From the NCBI GenBank assembly GCA_038148895.1, contig JBBVGQ010000005.1: 64,000 bases of DNA; one strand, given 5' to 3'. The stretch is from Tamlana sp038148895. GTDB lineage: Bacteria > Bacteroidota > Bacteroidia > Flavobacteriales > Flavobacteriaceae. The notes below the pieces were generated by a model that saw only the letters and a list, made by a program, of their open reading frames with translations, did no database searches and was not told where the DNA came from. Every line of letters starts with the position of its first letter. Positions within the stretch are counted from its first letter, which is position 1. Made by a program: the position numbers and the translations under genes. This document shows positions 32,849 to 41,729 of the stretch, in pieces.

Positions 32849-33445
32849 ATGAAATCAAAATTACCAACTTTCGTTTTAGTCTTATTAGGAATATTGAATA
32901 TCAATTCCCAAACCACGGAAACTTATCAAATTGATTGGGCCATTGGCACAAATGGTCCTGCAGCCAACAAAACAATTGAAGTTGGAGATACCATAGAATG
33001 GGTATGGGCTGATAGTTTCACGCACAATGTGAATTCAAAACCCGGAAGTGCTGAAACTTTTGACAGCGGTTTTAATAGTGGAATTGGATACACATTTCCA
33101 TACACGTTTACAGTTGTGGGGACAAATGACTATCAATGCGATCCCCATTCTGCATCTATGTTTGGTACGATAACCGTAGTACCAGAAGGCACACTCAGTT
33201 CGAATGACTCTTCAATCAGCCAATTCTCAATATCACCAAACCCGGTAACAACTACTATTAATTTAAAATCGCTAAATGATATAGAAATACAAAGTATCTC
33301 AATCTTTAATTCTTTGGGGCAAAAAGTTTATTTAAGCAATACCATTAAAAATTCAATTGATGTAGCTCAATTAAACAAGGGTATTTATTTCTTGACACTA
33401 AAGTCAGACAAAGCAAGCCACACCAAAAAATTCTTAAAACTCTAA
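32849..33445 (+). CDS. Secreted cupredoxin (plastocyanin-like) with T9SS sorting domain
   Basis: The 198-residue protein has a signal peptide (1-20), a cupredoxin domain (about 25-112) and a type-A C-terminal sorting domain for type IX secretion (about 125-198, SISPNPVTTTINL to KGIYFLTLKSD...KKFLKL). Type-1 copper ligands are all in place: H59, then C97, H100 and M104 in YQCDPHSASMFG. It should be carried to the cell surface and hold one redox-active copper. It is the first of a four-gene run with a DUF5777 barrel, a cytochrome lipoprotein and a YceI protein, suggesting extracytoplasmic electron transfer. Confidence 0.88.
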   Translation: MKSKLPTFVLVLLGILNINSQTTETYQIDWAIGTNGPAANKTIEVGDTIEWVWADSFTHNVNSKPGSAETFDSGFNSGIGYTFPYTFTVVGTNDYQCDPHSASMFGTITVVPEGTLSSNDSSISQFSISPNPVTTTINLKSLNDIEIQSISIFNSLGQKVYLSNTIKNSIDVAQLNKGIYFLTLKSDKASHTKKFLKL

Positions 33446-33454
33446 AGCTATTTT

Positions 33455-34297
33455 ATGAAATATATTCTATTCGTATTATTCCCTATTTTGGCATTCTCAC
33501 AGGATGATTTGCTTAATGAAATAGACACTGACACAGCAAATTCATCAGTTGCTACGGCCGCCTTTAAAGGCCTAAAGATTGTGAATTTTGAGTCGACCAA
33601 ACTAGTCGCAAAAAAGGAACTTACATTCATCGTATCACATCGTTTTGGGAGCGTTGAAAATGGTATTGACGATTTTTTTGGATTGGACAACGCCGTCACT
33701 AGGCTGCAATTTGTTTATGGCATATCTGATTGCTTTAACATTGGTGTATCAAGAAGTTCGCTATTCAAAATATATGATATTACAGCAAAATATAGACTTA
33801 TACAACAGCGCGAAAATGGCTTTCCCGTTACCATTGTGGGCTTTAATGCCATTGTTATCAATACCGCTTTAGATGAGATTAGCTTACCCCTTTTAGAGTT
33901 CAAACATCGTTTGGGCTATGCCACACAGTTGCTTATATCTAGAAAGTTCAATTCCAATTTAACCCTAGAGTTGGCACCTACATTTTTTCATGAAAATTTT
34001 GTGGTAATAGATGAGCAAGATAACGCCCAAATGGCACTCGGAATTGGTGGAAGATACAAACTGGGCAAACGGTGGTCCATAAATGCTGACTATGGCTGGC
34101 ATCTTAATAGAGCAGATAATTCGCCATTTAACAATCCCTTGTCCATCGGGTTTGACCTAGAAACTGGTGGCCATGTATTTCAAATGCATTTTTCCAACGC
34201 GCAGTCTATGAACACCAATGGCTTTTTAGGACAAGCTGAAGGCGATTGGGGCGATGGCAACTTTTATTTCGGATTTAACTTAAGCAGAAGATTTTAA
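33455..34297 (+). CDS. DUF5777 family beta-barrel protein
   Basis: The 280-residue protein has a short signal peptide (about 1-15, ending AFSQ) and a barrel of alternating amphipathic strands ending FGFNLSRRF with a terminal Phe, typical of outer-membrane proteins. The motifs KKELTFIVSHRFGSVENGIDDFFGLDNA, FKHRLGYATQLLISRKF and HVFQMHFSNAQSM fit DUF5777. The gene begins 9 bases after the cupredoxin stop and precedes the cytochrome gene by 28 bases. It may be the membrane docking partner of these redox proteins. That is inferred from context only. Confidence 0.82.
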   Translation: MKYILFVLFPILAFSQDDLLNEIDTDTANSSVATAAFKGLKIVNFESTKLVAKKELTFIVSHRFGSVENGIDDFFGLDNAVTRLQFVYGISDCFNIGVSRSSLFKIYDITAKYRLIQQRENGFPVTIVGFNAIVINTALDEISLPLLEFKHRLGYATQLLISRKFNSNLTLELAPTFFHENFVVIDEQDNAQMALGIGGRYKLGKRWSINADYGWHLNRADNSPFNNPLSIGFDLETGGHVFQMHFSNAQSMNTNGFLGQAEGDWGDGNFYFGFNLSRRF

Positions 34298-34325
34298 AAA
34301 ATTAATCCCTTAAAAATTGAAAACT

Positions 34326-34709
34326 ATGAAAATCAAAAAATTAATTTATCCAATAATTATGGCATTGATGATTTTTGGCTGTTCAAGCAGTAGCACGGAA
34401 GATCTTAATGACCAAAATCCCAATCCTGATCCAGACCCAGATCCAAACCCTATAACAAAGGTTACTTACGATGCTGACATTAAATCAATCATGTCTAGCA
34501 GATGTATTGGTTGCCATGGAAATCCGACAACGCAAGGCGCCCCGTTTTCACTTACGACCTATAACGAAGTAAAATCTAGAGTTACTGGTATAATCAGTCG
34601 CATTAAAAGTTCATCAAACCCTATGCCACCAACACCCAACAGTCCCTTAACACCAGCCCAAATTGAGCTTATTGAACAGTGGCAAGCAGATGGCCTTTTA
34701 GAAAATTAG
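34326..34709 (+). CDS. Mono-haem c-type cytochrome lipoprotein
   Basis: From ATG 34326 the product is 127 residues. A lipobox IFGC (Cys 19) is followed by a flexible N-P-D linker (NPDPDPDPNP, about 31-42) and a small haem domain with CIGCH at 60-64 and a likely distal Met at residue 100 (NPMPP). A TTG at 34317 adds only three residues and is less likely than the ATG. It should be tethered to a membrane and pass single electrons. It lies between the DUF5777 barrel and the YceI protein. Confidence 0.85.
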   Translation: MKIKKLIYPIIMALMIFGCSSSSTEDLNDQNPNPDPDPDPNPITKVTYDADIKSIMSSRCIGCHGNPTTQGAPFSLTTYNEVKSRVTGIISRIKSSSNPMPPTPNSPLTPAQIELIEQWQADGLLEN

Positions 34710-34765
34710 GAATGAAATTTGAAACATGCCTTTTTAAATATAAAAATGGTACAAAACCCTTTAGA

Positions 34766-35287
34766 ATGAAAAACCTCATTATTATATTATTTTTTCTAGG
34801 CTTTAATGCTTTTTCGCAGAATAAATACCTGACAAAAACGGGTTCGGTTACTTTTGAAGCTTCAATTCCCTCATTTGAAGAAGTAAAGGCATCCAACAAT
34901 TCTGTAACTGCTATTACCAATTTAGAAAATAATGAGTTTGCAGCTTTGGTTTTGGTTAAAGGATTTAGGTTTAAAAATGCCTTAATGGAAGAACATTTTA
35001 ATGAAAATTATGCCGAATCCAATCAATACCCAAAAGCTACTTTTAAGGGAGAAATCTCAAAGTCATCAAACAAACATCTAATTAATGGCATCTTAACATT
35101 CCATGGAAAATCCAAACAACTTAAAGATATTCCTGTTACCTATGTTATGAAAGAAGGCGCCATTACACTTTCAGGTAGTTTTATTGTAAATGTTTCAGAT
35201 TTCGACATTAAAATTCCGAAGATTGTACAAAACAAAGTTTCTGAAAGTGTTAATGTTTCCTTTGTTTTTGACCTTGTGTCAAAATAG
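34766..35287 (+). CDS. YceI-family periplasmic protein
   Basis: The 173-residue product from ATG 34766 has a signal peptide (1-18, ending AFSQ) and a YceI lipocalin-like barrel: GSVTFEASIPSFEEVKASNNSV, NQYPKATFKGEI, LTFHGKSKQLKDIPVTY and SGSFIVNVSDFDIKIP. YceI proteins bind long isoprenoids such as quinones or related lipids. Next to a cytochrome and a cupredoxin, a quinone-like ligand would make sense but is unproven. The frame extends into the cytochrome gene, but only this ATG gives a proper signal peptide. A strong terminator follows. Confidence 0.87.
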   Translation: MKNLIIILFFLGFNAFSQNKYLTKTGSVTFEASIPSFEEVKASNNSVTAITNLENNEFAALVLVKGFRFKNALMEEHFNENYAESNQYPKATFKGEISKSSNKHLINGILTFHGKSKQLKDIPVTYVMKEGAITLSGSFIVNVSDFDIKIPKIVQNKVSESVNVSFVFDLVSK

Positions 35288-35312
35288 AAAAAGCCGCTAA
35301 TTGCGGCTTTTT
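35288..35312. terminator. Bidirectional intrinsic terminator
   Basis: AAAAAGCCGC (35288-35297) pairs with GCGGCTTTTT (35303-35312) around a 5-base loop. It ends the YceI transcript on the plus strand and carB on the minus strand. Confidence 0.92.
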
Positions 35313-35316
35313 CATT

Positions 35317-38169
35317 TTATTTACTTAAGTACATTTTTCGTCTTGAATACAGATCATAAAACTGGTCATCTTTCAAGCTATCAATAAATAAGATACTTTC
35401 TCCTGTACTCTTCATTTCAGGTCCGAGCGTTTTGTCAACATTCGGGAACTTATTGAACGAGAACACCGGTTGCTTGATGGCATAGCCTTCCAATTGCGGA
35501 TTGAATGTAAAATCCTTAACTTTATTCACACCCAACATCAATTTAGTCGCATAGTTTACATACGGCTCTTTGTAGGCTTTTGCAATAAACGGTACCGTTC
35601 TGGATGCTCTTGGGTTGGCCTCGATAATGTAGACAATATCGTCTTTTACGGCAAACTGAATGTTAATTAAACCGACCGTATTAAGCGCCAAGGCAATCTT
35701 TTTGGTATGGTCTTTTATTTGTTGCATAACAAACTCACCCAAGTTGAACGGCGGTAATGTTGAGTTACTATCTCCCGAGTGGATACCACAAGGCTCGATA
35801 TGTTCCATGATACCAATAATGTAAACCTCTTCACCGTCACAAATGGCATCGGCTTCAGCTTCAATGGCACCTTCTAAATAGTGGTCTAAAAGCAGTTTGT
35901 TGTTCGGAATGCTTTGTAGCAAGCTAACAACATGTTTTTCCAGCTCCTTTTCGTTGATTACAATTTTCATGCCTTGCCCACCCAATACGTAAGATGGTCT
36001 TACCAAAATTGGAAAATCCAATTCTTTAGCCACTGCTAACGCTTCATCAGCAGTTTCAGCCGTATCAAATTTTGGATAGGGAATGTTGTTATCTTTTAAT
36101 AAGGTAGAAAAACTTCCTCGGTCTTCAGCCAAATCCAACGACTTAAAACTTGTTCCAATAATCTTTACACCATAGCGATCTAATTTTTCAGCAAGCTTTA
36201 ATGCCGTTTGCCCACCAAGCTGAACGATAACGCCTTCCGGTTTTTCGTGCTTAATGATATCGTAGATATGCTCCCAGAATACCGGCTCGAAATAAAGTTT
36301 ATCGGCCGTGTCAAAATCAGTTGAAACTGTTTCAGGGTTACAGTTAATCATAATGGTTTCGTAACCACATTCTTTTGCAGCATAAACACCGTGTACACAG
36401 CAGTAATCGAACTCGATACCTTGCCCAATTCGGTTTGGTCCCGAACCTAGAACGATGATTTTTTTCTTATCAGTTACTATACTTTCGTTATGTGCGTATC
36501 GGTTGCCATCAGCGGTTTCCATATCACTTTCAAAGGTTGAATAGTAGTATGGTGTTTTGGCCTCAAATTCTGCCGCGCAAGTATCAACCAGTTTATAAAC
36601 CCTGTTGATGCCCAATTCCTCTCTTTTGTTGTAAACCTGACTTTCCAAACAGCGCAACATATGGGCGATTTGCCTGTCACCATAACCTTTTTGTTTGGCT
36701 TCAAGCAGCAAATCTTTTTGAATGGTATCGATATTGAAAGTCGATATTTCCCTTTCAAGAAAATATAATTCTTCATATTGCTTTAAGAACCACATATCGA
36801 TTTTGGTAATCTCGTGGATTCTACTCAACGGAATACCCATTTTTATGGCATCGTAGATGATGAAAACACGATCCCAAGAGGCATATGTAAGTTTTTCTAT
36901 AATTTGCTCGTAATTGGTATTTTCTTTACCGTCTGCACCTAAACCGTTACGTTTTATCTCCAACGACTGCGTAGCTTTATGCAGTGCTTCCTGAAACGAA
37001 CGCCCAATACCCATTACCTCACCAACGGCTTTCATTTGAAGTCCTAAAGTACGGTCGGATCCTTCAAATTTATCAAAGTTCCAACGCGGTATTTTTACGA
37101 TTACATAGTCTAACGTAGGTTCGAATAACGCCGAAGTTGACTTTGTAATTTGGTTGTTCAATTCATCCAAATGGTAACCCAAAGCCAATTTGGCTGCAAT
37201 TTTTGCAATCGGGTAACCTGTAGCTTTACTTGCCAGTGCAGAAGAACGCGATACACGCGGGTTGATTTCAATAGCGATAATATCTTCATTTTCATCCGGA
37301 GATACCGCAAACTGTACGTTACAGCCACCGGCAAAATCACCGATACTACGCATCATGTGTATGGCCATATCGCGCATTCGTTGGTAAGTTCTATCACTCA
37401 AGGTCATGGCTGGCGCTACGGTAATAGAATCTCCAGTGTGAATACCCATAGGATCCATATTCTCGATAGAACAGATAATAACCACGTTATCGTTTGAATC
37501 CCTTAACAGCTCAAGTTCATATTCTTTCCAGCCAAGCAATGCCTTGTCTATCATTACCTCATGGATAGGAGAAATTTCCAAACCATTACGCAACAGTTTA
37601 TCGAAATCTTTTTCGTCATAAACAATGGACGCTCCGGCTCCACCTAAGGTAAACGAAGAACGGATACACAATGGAAAACCAAATTCTTGGGCAATTTCCT
37701 TTCCTTTAAGAAATGAAGTTGCGGTGGCTTGGGGCGCCATGGGCACACCAATTTTTTCCATTAAATCTCTGAATTGCTCTCTATCTTCCGTAATATTTAT
37801 GGCCTCAATATCAACACCTATAATTTCAACTCCAAAATCTTCCCAAATTCCTTTTCCGTCTGCCTCAATGCATAAGTTCAACGCTGTTTGTCCGCCCATA
37901 GTTGGTAAAACGGCATCAATTTGTGGGTGTTCCTTTAAAATTTTAATTATTGATTTAGTAGTTAGTGGCAGCAAATAAACATGATCGGCCATCGATGGGT
38001 CGGTCATAATCGTTGCTGGGTTGGAGTTGATCAAAACAGTTTCAATTCCATCCTCTCTTAACGACCTAAGCGCTTGAGATCCCGAATAGTCAAATTCGCA
38101 TGCTTGCCCAATTACAATAGGCCCCGAACCAATAATTAAAATAGATTTTAGTTTTTCGTTTTTCGGCAT
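35317..38169 (-). CDS. carB: Carbamoyl-phosphate synthase large subunit (no MGS domain)
   Basis: The enzyme makes carbamoyl phosphate for arginine and pyrimidine synthesis from bicarbonate, ATP and ammonia passed on by CarA. Two ATP-grasp synthetase halves are visible: SGPIVIGQACEFDYSGSQA at the start, and GSGPNRIGQGIEFDYCCVHG opening the second half. The 950 residues end at SRRKMYLSK, just after the second half. The C-terminal MGS-like allosteric domain of the E. coli enzyme (1073 residues) is absent, so UMP/ornithine control through that domain is lost. carA is not in the window. The gene lies downstream of rpmH on the same strand. Confidence 0.95.
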   Translation of the reverse strand: MPKNEKLKSILIIGSGPIVIGQACEFDYSGSQALRSLREDGIETVLINSNPATIMTDPSMADHVYLLPLTTKSIIKILKEHPQIDAVLPTMGGQTALNLCIEADGKGIWEDFGVEIIGVDIEAINITEDREQFRDLMEKIGVPMAPQATATSFLKGKEIAQEFGFPLCIRSSFTLGGAGASIVYDEKDFDKLLRNGLEISPIHEVMIDKALLGWKEYELELLRDSNDNVVIICSIENMDPMGIHTGDSITVAPAMTLSDRTYQRMRDMAIHMMRSIGDFAGGCNVQFAVSPDENEDIIAIEINPRVSRSSALASKATGYPIAKIAAKLALGYHLDELNNQITKSTSALFEPTLDYVIVKIPRWNFDKFEGSDRTLGLQMKAVGEVMGIGRSFQEALHKATQSLEIKRNGLGADGKENTNYEQIIEKLTYASWDRVFIIYDAIKMGIPLSRIHEITKIDMWFLKQYEELYFLEREISTFNIDTIQKDLLLEAKQKGYGDRQIAHMLRCLESQVYNKREELGINRVYKLVDTCAAEFEAKTPYYYSTFESDMETADGNRYAHNESIVTDKKKIIVLGSGPNRIGQGIEFDYCCVHGVYAAKECGYETIMINCNPETVSTDFDTADKLYFEPVFWEHIYDIIKHEKPEGVIVQLGGQTALKLAEKLDRYGVKIIGTSFKSLDLAEDRGSFSTLLKDNNIPYPKFDTAETADEALAVAKELDFPILVRPSYVLGGQGMKIVINEKELEKHVVSLLQSIPNNKLLLDHYLEGAIEAEADAICDGEEVYIIGIMEHIEPCGIHSGDSNSTLPPFNLGEFVMQQIKDHTKKIALALNTVGLINIQFAVKDDIVYIIEANPRASRTVPFIAKAYKEPYVNYATKLMLGVNKVKDFTFNPQLEGYAIKQPVFSFNKFPNVDKTLGPEMKSTGESILFIDSLKDDQFYDLYSRRKMYLSK

Positions 38170-38226
38170 TTTCTTTAATTATATGTTGGATTTTAATTCG
38201 TTACAAAAATAGTGATACGTAGATAT

Positions 38227-38255
38227 AAAAAAAGGCGTTACACTTAAGTAACACC
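38227..38255 (-). terminator. Intrinsic terminator of rpmH
   Basis: On the minus strand GGTGTTAC pairs with GTAACGCC (one G-T wobble) across a 6-base loop, followed by a run of T. It lies between rpmH and carB, so carB needs its own promoter or read-through. Confidence 0.85.
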
Positions 38256-38281
38256 TTTATATTATCAACAATTGTTAATCA

Positions 38282-38443
38282 TTATTTTTTATGTCTAGCT
38301 TCAGATGACACAGATAATCTCTTTCTACCTTTAGCTCTTCTACGCGCCAATACCTTTCTACCGTTAGCAGAAGCCATTCTTTCTCTAAAACCGTGCTTGT
38401 TTCTTCTTTTTCTTTTAGAAGGCTGAAATGTTCTTTTACTCAT
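38282..38443 (-). CDS. rpmH: 50S ribosomal protein L34
   Basis: A 53-residue, very basic protein begins MSKRTFQPSKRKRRNKHGFR and contains MASANGRKVLARRRAKGRKRL, the unmistakable L34 sequence. It is a structural protein of the large ribosomal subunit. The classical rpmH neighbours dnaA and rnpA are not next to it here. A full consensus promoter lies upstream and a terminator downstream, so it is expressed as a single gene. Confidence 0.97.
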   Translation of the reverse strand: MSKRTFQPSKRKRRNKHGFRERMASANGRKVLARRRAKGRKRLSVSSEARHKK

Positions 38444-38506
38444 TATCTTATATCTTTAAAACTGAATCGTATTTTCTTAATCTATGGCTTCCTTAAAAAC
38501 CGAGGG

Positions 38507-38537
38507 CAAATATACAAAGGCTTTATTAGTTTGCAAA
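38507..38537 (-). promoter_or_regulatory. Consensus promoter of rpmH
   Basis: On the minus strand TTTG (38537-38534) is followed after exactly 19 bases by TATATTTG (38514-38507). Both Bacteroidota elements and their spacing are perfect, as expected for a ribosomal protein gene. The rest of the 299-base gap up to 38742 shows nothing further that I can name. Confidence 0.85.
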
Positions 38538-38742
38538 CCTTTTTTTCAAAATATTTCTTATTTTATTTTCAAACAATTAAACACAGTCTAAGACCTTAAT
38601 TTAATTGGGGAAATCATTGTTTTTTGTTGTATGGCAATATGCTAAATCTAATAAAAATTTAGTTTCTTTGCAGTCTAAAATCACTTTTAAGGATCTTTTT
38701 CAATAAAAACCACCTTAAAAATTATTTCAATTTAGCAGAATT

Positions 38743-39318
38743 ATGTTCAATAAAATCATAAAACTCATCATTGCCGCAGGCATTATCGCCTATGCTATTT
38801 ATCAATTTACCGAAGGCTATTTAGGTAATGGTATTATGTTCATACTTTTATCATTAATTTTTGTATTTCTCTATTTCAAAAATGAATTTATCCTTTTAGC
38901 ATTTTTAAGGTTACGAAAGCAAGATTTTGTTGGTGCGAAAAAATGGCTGGATAAAATAAAAAACCCAGAATCTGCATTAGTAAAAAAACAACAAGGTTAT
39001 TACAACTATTTGCATGGCATCATGGTATCTCAAACCAATATGAATGAAGCCGAGAAATATTTCAAAAAAGCGGTTTCGTTAGGTTTGACCATGGACTACG
39101 ATTTGGCTATGGCAAAGTTAAATTTAGCTGGCATTGCATTTTCTAAAAGAAGAAAGCAGGAAGCACAAAAATTGCTTTCTGAAGCCACAAAACTTGACAA
39201 ACGAGGCATGCTTACCGAGCAAATAAAGATGATGAAAGACAATATGAAGCGTGCACAAATGCCCAACCAACATTATGGCGCGGGTGCTTCCTTACGCGCT
39301 CAAAAAAGAAGAGGCTAG
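38743..39318 (+). CDS. Membrane-anchored TPR-like protein
   Basis: The 191-residue protein starts with two hydrophobic helices (about 6-22 and 28-48, in a DUF2892-like arrangement). A cytoplasmic TPR-like part follows, with YYNYLHGIMVSQTNMNEAEKYFKKAVSLGL and AMAKLNLAGIAFSKRRKQEAQKLLSEATKL. The tail is basic. It probably scaffolds a membrane complex, but the partner is unknown. Its stop codon overlaps the stop of the convergent cardiolipin synthase gene: both use the same CTAG at 39315-39318. Confidence 0.72.
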   Translation: MFNKIIKLIIAAGIIAYAIYQFTEGYLGNGIMFILLSLIFVFLYFKNEFILLAFLRLRKQDFVGAKKWLDKIKNPESALVKKQQGYYNYLHGIMVSQTNMNEAEKYFKKAVSLGLTMDYDLAMAKLNLAGIAFSKRRKQEAQKLLSEATKLDKRGMLTEQIKMMKDNMKRAQMPNQHYGAGASLRAQKRRG

Positions 39319-40769
39319 ATAAGAGGTGACCACAACCTACAATACGATTCTTTTAGTTTTTCTAAGTTAGGTCTATCCACCCACTTAACGAGTTCAATTT
39401 TTTCGCAGTCTTTTAAATCTTCAAGAAATTGTTGTTTTACGATTTTACTTTGTTCTATGTTATAAATAAAAGCGTTGACTTCAAAGTTTATATTGAAACT
39501 TCTATAGTCCATATTTGACGTTCCTACGGTTGAAAAAATATCGTCTACAACCATGGTCTTTGCGTGAACAAAACCTTTTGTATACCGATAAACTTCAATA
39601 TTGGCTTCCAATAAATGCTCCAAATAGGAGTTTGTGGCATGTTTAACCATCCAAGAATCGGACTCTTTTGGGATAATCACCTTTACCTCAACACCACTTT
39701 TTGACGCCACTTGAAGGGCCATGATCATTTGGTCGTTAGGCACAAAATAGGGCGTTGTAATGTAAACATAATCTTCTGCGGTGGTGATGGCCGTAAATAT
39801 GGCCTCCATAATATAGGCCCAATCCGTATCAGGCCCACTAGCTGCAATTTGAACGGCAACTTTATCATTGCATTCAACTTTAGGAAAATATGATTTGTCA
39901 ATTTTCAATTTCTGGCCCGAAACAAAATGCCAAGTAGTTAAAAAATTAATTTGCAACGATTTAACAGCCTCACCAACAATTCGAAGGTGTGTGTCACGCC
40001 AAAATGATTCATTATACTCATTTACGTACTCATCGGCTATGTTGATGCCACCAACATAAGCAACCTTTCCGTCAATAACAGCAATTTTTCGGTGATTTCG
40101 ATAATTCATTTTACCTGTGAATCTTGAAAAAATAACAGGCATAAAAGGATAATGTTCTATACCAAAATCATTTAAAGTCTGCTTTGTTTTTGATGACAAC
40201 TTACTTCCAACATCATCATAGGTCAATCTCACTATAACACCTTCCCTCGCTTTGGCACATAAAATTTCCAAGATTTCCGTCCAAATCTTCCCATCCATCA
40301 CCACATAATATTCCAAATGAATATGGTGTTTTGCTTCCTTTAAATCTTCTAACAAGTATTCAAATTTGGTGTCTCCATTTTTTAAAACTTCTATTTTGTT
40401 ACGCAGTGTTAAAGGTGAAGTTTTATCACTATAAAGTAGTTTTACCAATTTCGACTTACCATCAAGGAAATTGTCAACTTTTTTTACCTCTCGTTTATCA
40501 AGCTCCAATTCATCATTTATGGACTTAATAACTGATTGATTGAGTACATGTTTTCTACTAAAAATTTTATTCTTGCGATACTCCTGCCCAAAGAGATAGT
40601 AAATAAGCAAACCCAGAAAAGGAAAAAAAACCAAAACAACAATATAAGATAGTGTTTTGGTTGGGTTGATATTTTTAAGCACAACCGTTATAACCGCAGA
40701 TATGGCTATAACATAGTTGAGAACAATTAATATAATCCAGATATGGTTTGTCAGAAATTCAACCACCAA
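39315..40769 (-). CDS. cls: Cardiolipin synthase (phospholipase D superfamily)
   Basis: The enzyme joins two phosphatidylglycerol molecules to cardiolipin and glycerol at the inner membrane. Two N-terminal membrane helices (about 8-30 and 38-61) precede two HKD catalytic motifs: H226-K228-D233 in NHRKIAVID and H402-K404-D409 in VHAKTMVVDD. The 484-residue length and GG/SN companions are typical of ClsA-type enzymes. The gene lies 3 bases after the lytic transglycosylase stop, so the two form an envelope operon. Confidence 0.93.
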   Translation of the reverse strand: MVVEFLTNHIWIILIVLNYVIAISAVITVVLKNINPTKTLSYIVVLVFFPFLGLLIYYLFGQEYRKNKIFSRKHVLNQSVIKSINDELELDKREVKKVDNFLDGKSKLVKLLYSDKTSPLTLRNKIEVLKNGDTKFEYLLEDLKEAKHHIHLEYYVVMDGKIWTEILEILCAKAREGVIVRLTYDDVGSKLSSKTKQTLNDFGIEHYPFMPVIFSRFTGKMNYRNHRKIAVIDGKVAYVGGINIADEYVNEYNESFWRDTHLRIVGEAVKSLQINFLTTWHFVSGQKLKIDKSYFPKVECNDKVAVQIAASGPDTDWAYIMEAIFTAITTAEDYVYITTPYFVPNDQMIMALQVASKSGVEVKVIIPKESDSWMVKHATNSYLEHLLEANIEVYRYTKGFVHAKTMVVDDIFSTVGTSNMDYRSFNINFEVNAFIYNIEQSKIVKQQFLEDLKDCEKIELVKWVDRPNLEKLKESYCRLWSPLI

Positions 40770-40772
40770 AGA

Positions 40773-41693
40773 TTAGTTATAATAGCCCTTTTCAGGAATA
40801 TCAATAAAATATTGTTTTCTAGAACTATTATTCAAATGGGGTTCGCGCAACCATGGGTTATGTAGTTTCAGCAATTTGTAGTTGATGCCAAATTGTTGGG
40901 CAAATTTTGTGAAATCGGTTACAGCCGTATCAACCTCAACTTTGTAAGTTGGCACCTGGTAATACAAATCTTTCTCCCTAAAATTGAAACCGTACTTTCC
41001 TGGGTTTGATAAAATTTCCTTTAAGGCTACTATTCTAAAAACATAGCGACCAGTTTCTTCTCCCAACAACAAATCGTAATAGCCAGAAACAGATTGTTCT
41101 TCCAAACGTCTTGACACCCCCGCATTTCCAGCATTGTAAGCCGCCGCCGCAAGCGTCCAAGAGCCTAAATCTTCCTTAGATTTCAAAAGGTATTTGCAGG
41201 CCACCTCGGTCGACTTTTCTAAATGATAACGCTCATCAACATTATCATTAACCTCCAAACCATTTTCCCTTCCTGTGGCCGGCATAATTTGCCATACTCC
41301 CCTTGCTCCAGCGGGAGAAACAGCATTGGTCAATCCACTTTCAATAACAGCCAAATATTTAAAGTCATCTGGCACCCCGTATTTTGCCAAAATAGGCTCA
41401 ATAACCGGGAAGTACTTTTTGGCGCGTTTAAACATTAAAAGCCCGTTTGACTGCCAATAAGTGTTAACCAAAAGCTCTCTATCAATTCGTTCTAAAATAT
41501 CCGGATTTTTAATCGGCATGGGTTCTCCCGCAAAATTTAAATCTTCGGGAACTTGAATCGCATAAACATTATAATCGTTTATGAGTTTTTTTTCAAAGTT
41601 TTCATCGGTTGGTGCGTCTTGCAGCGCGTAAATAAATAGGGCACATAAACTTAATAATCCCACCAGCGCCAACGCTTTCTGTACTATCTGCAT
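40773..41693 (-). CDS. Lytic transglycosylase, SLT domain (MltD-like)
   Basis: The 306-residue protein has an N-terminal signal anchor (about 7-24) and a soluble lytic transglycosylase domain (about 90-225). The catalytic Glu is residue 118 in YLAVIESGLTNAVSPAGARGVWQIMPATG. AAAAYNAGNAGVSR is the second family hallmark. The C-terminal 80 residues contain a segment resembling a degraded LysM-type region (TKFAQQFGINYKLLKLHNPWLR). It cleaves peptidoglycan glycan strands, leaving anhydro-muropeptides. The cardiolipin synthase gene follows directly. Confidence 0.9.
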   Translation of the reverse strand: MQIVQKALALVGLLSLCALFIYALQDAPTDENFEKKLINDYNVYAIQVPEDLNFAGEPMPIKNPDILERIDRELLVNTYWQSNGLLMFKRAKKYFPVIEPILAKYGVPDDFKYLAVIESGLTNAVSPAGARGVWQIMPATGRENGLEVNDNVDERYHLEKSTEVACKYLLKSKEDLGSWTLAAAAYNAGNAGVSRRLEEQSVSGYYDLLLGEETGRYVFRIVALKEILSNPGKYGFNFREKDLYYQVPTYKVEVDTAVTDFTKFAQQFGINYKLLKLHNPWLREPHLNNSSRKQYFIDIPEKGYYN

Positions 41694-41729
41694 CTTTAAA
41701 AAGTTTTGATAAAGTTAAAAAAAATCAAC

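Noticed and set aside
38444..38742. Possible small gene or RNA in the 299-base gap after rpmH
   Set aside because: Apart from the rpmH promoter I find no ORF with a sensible start and no stable structured RNA.
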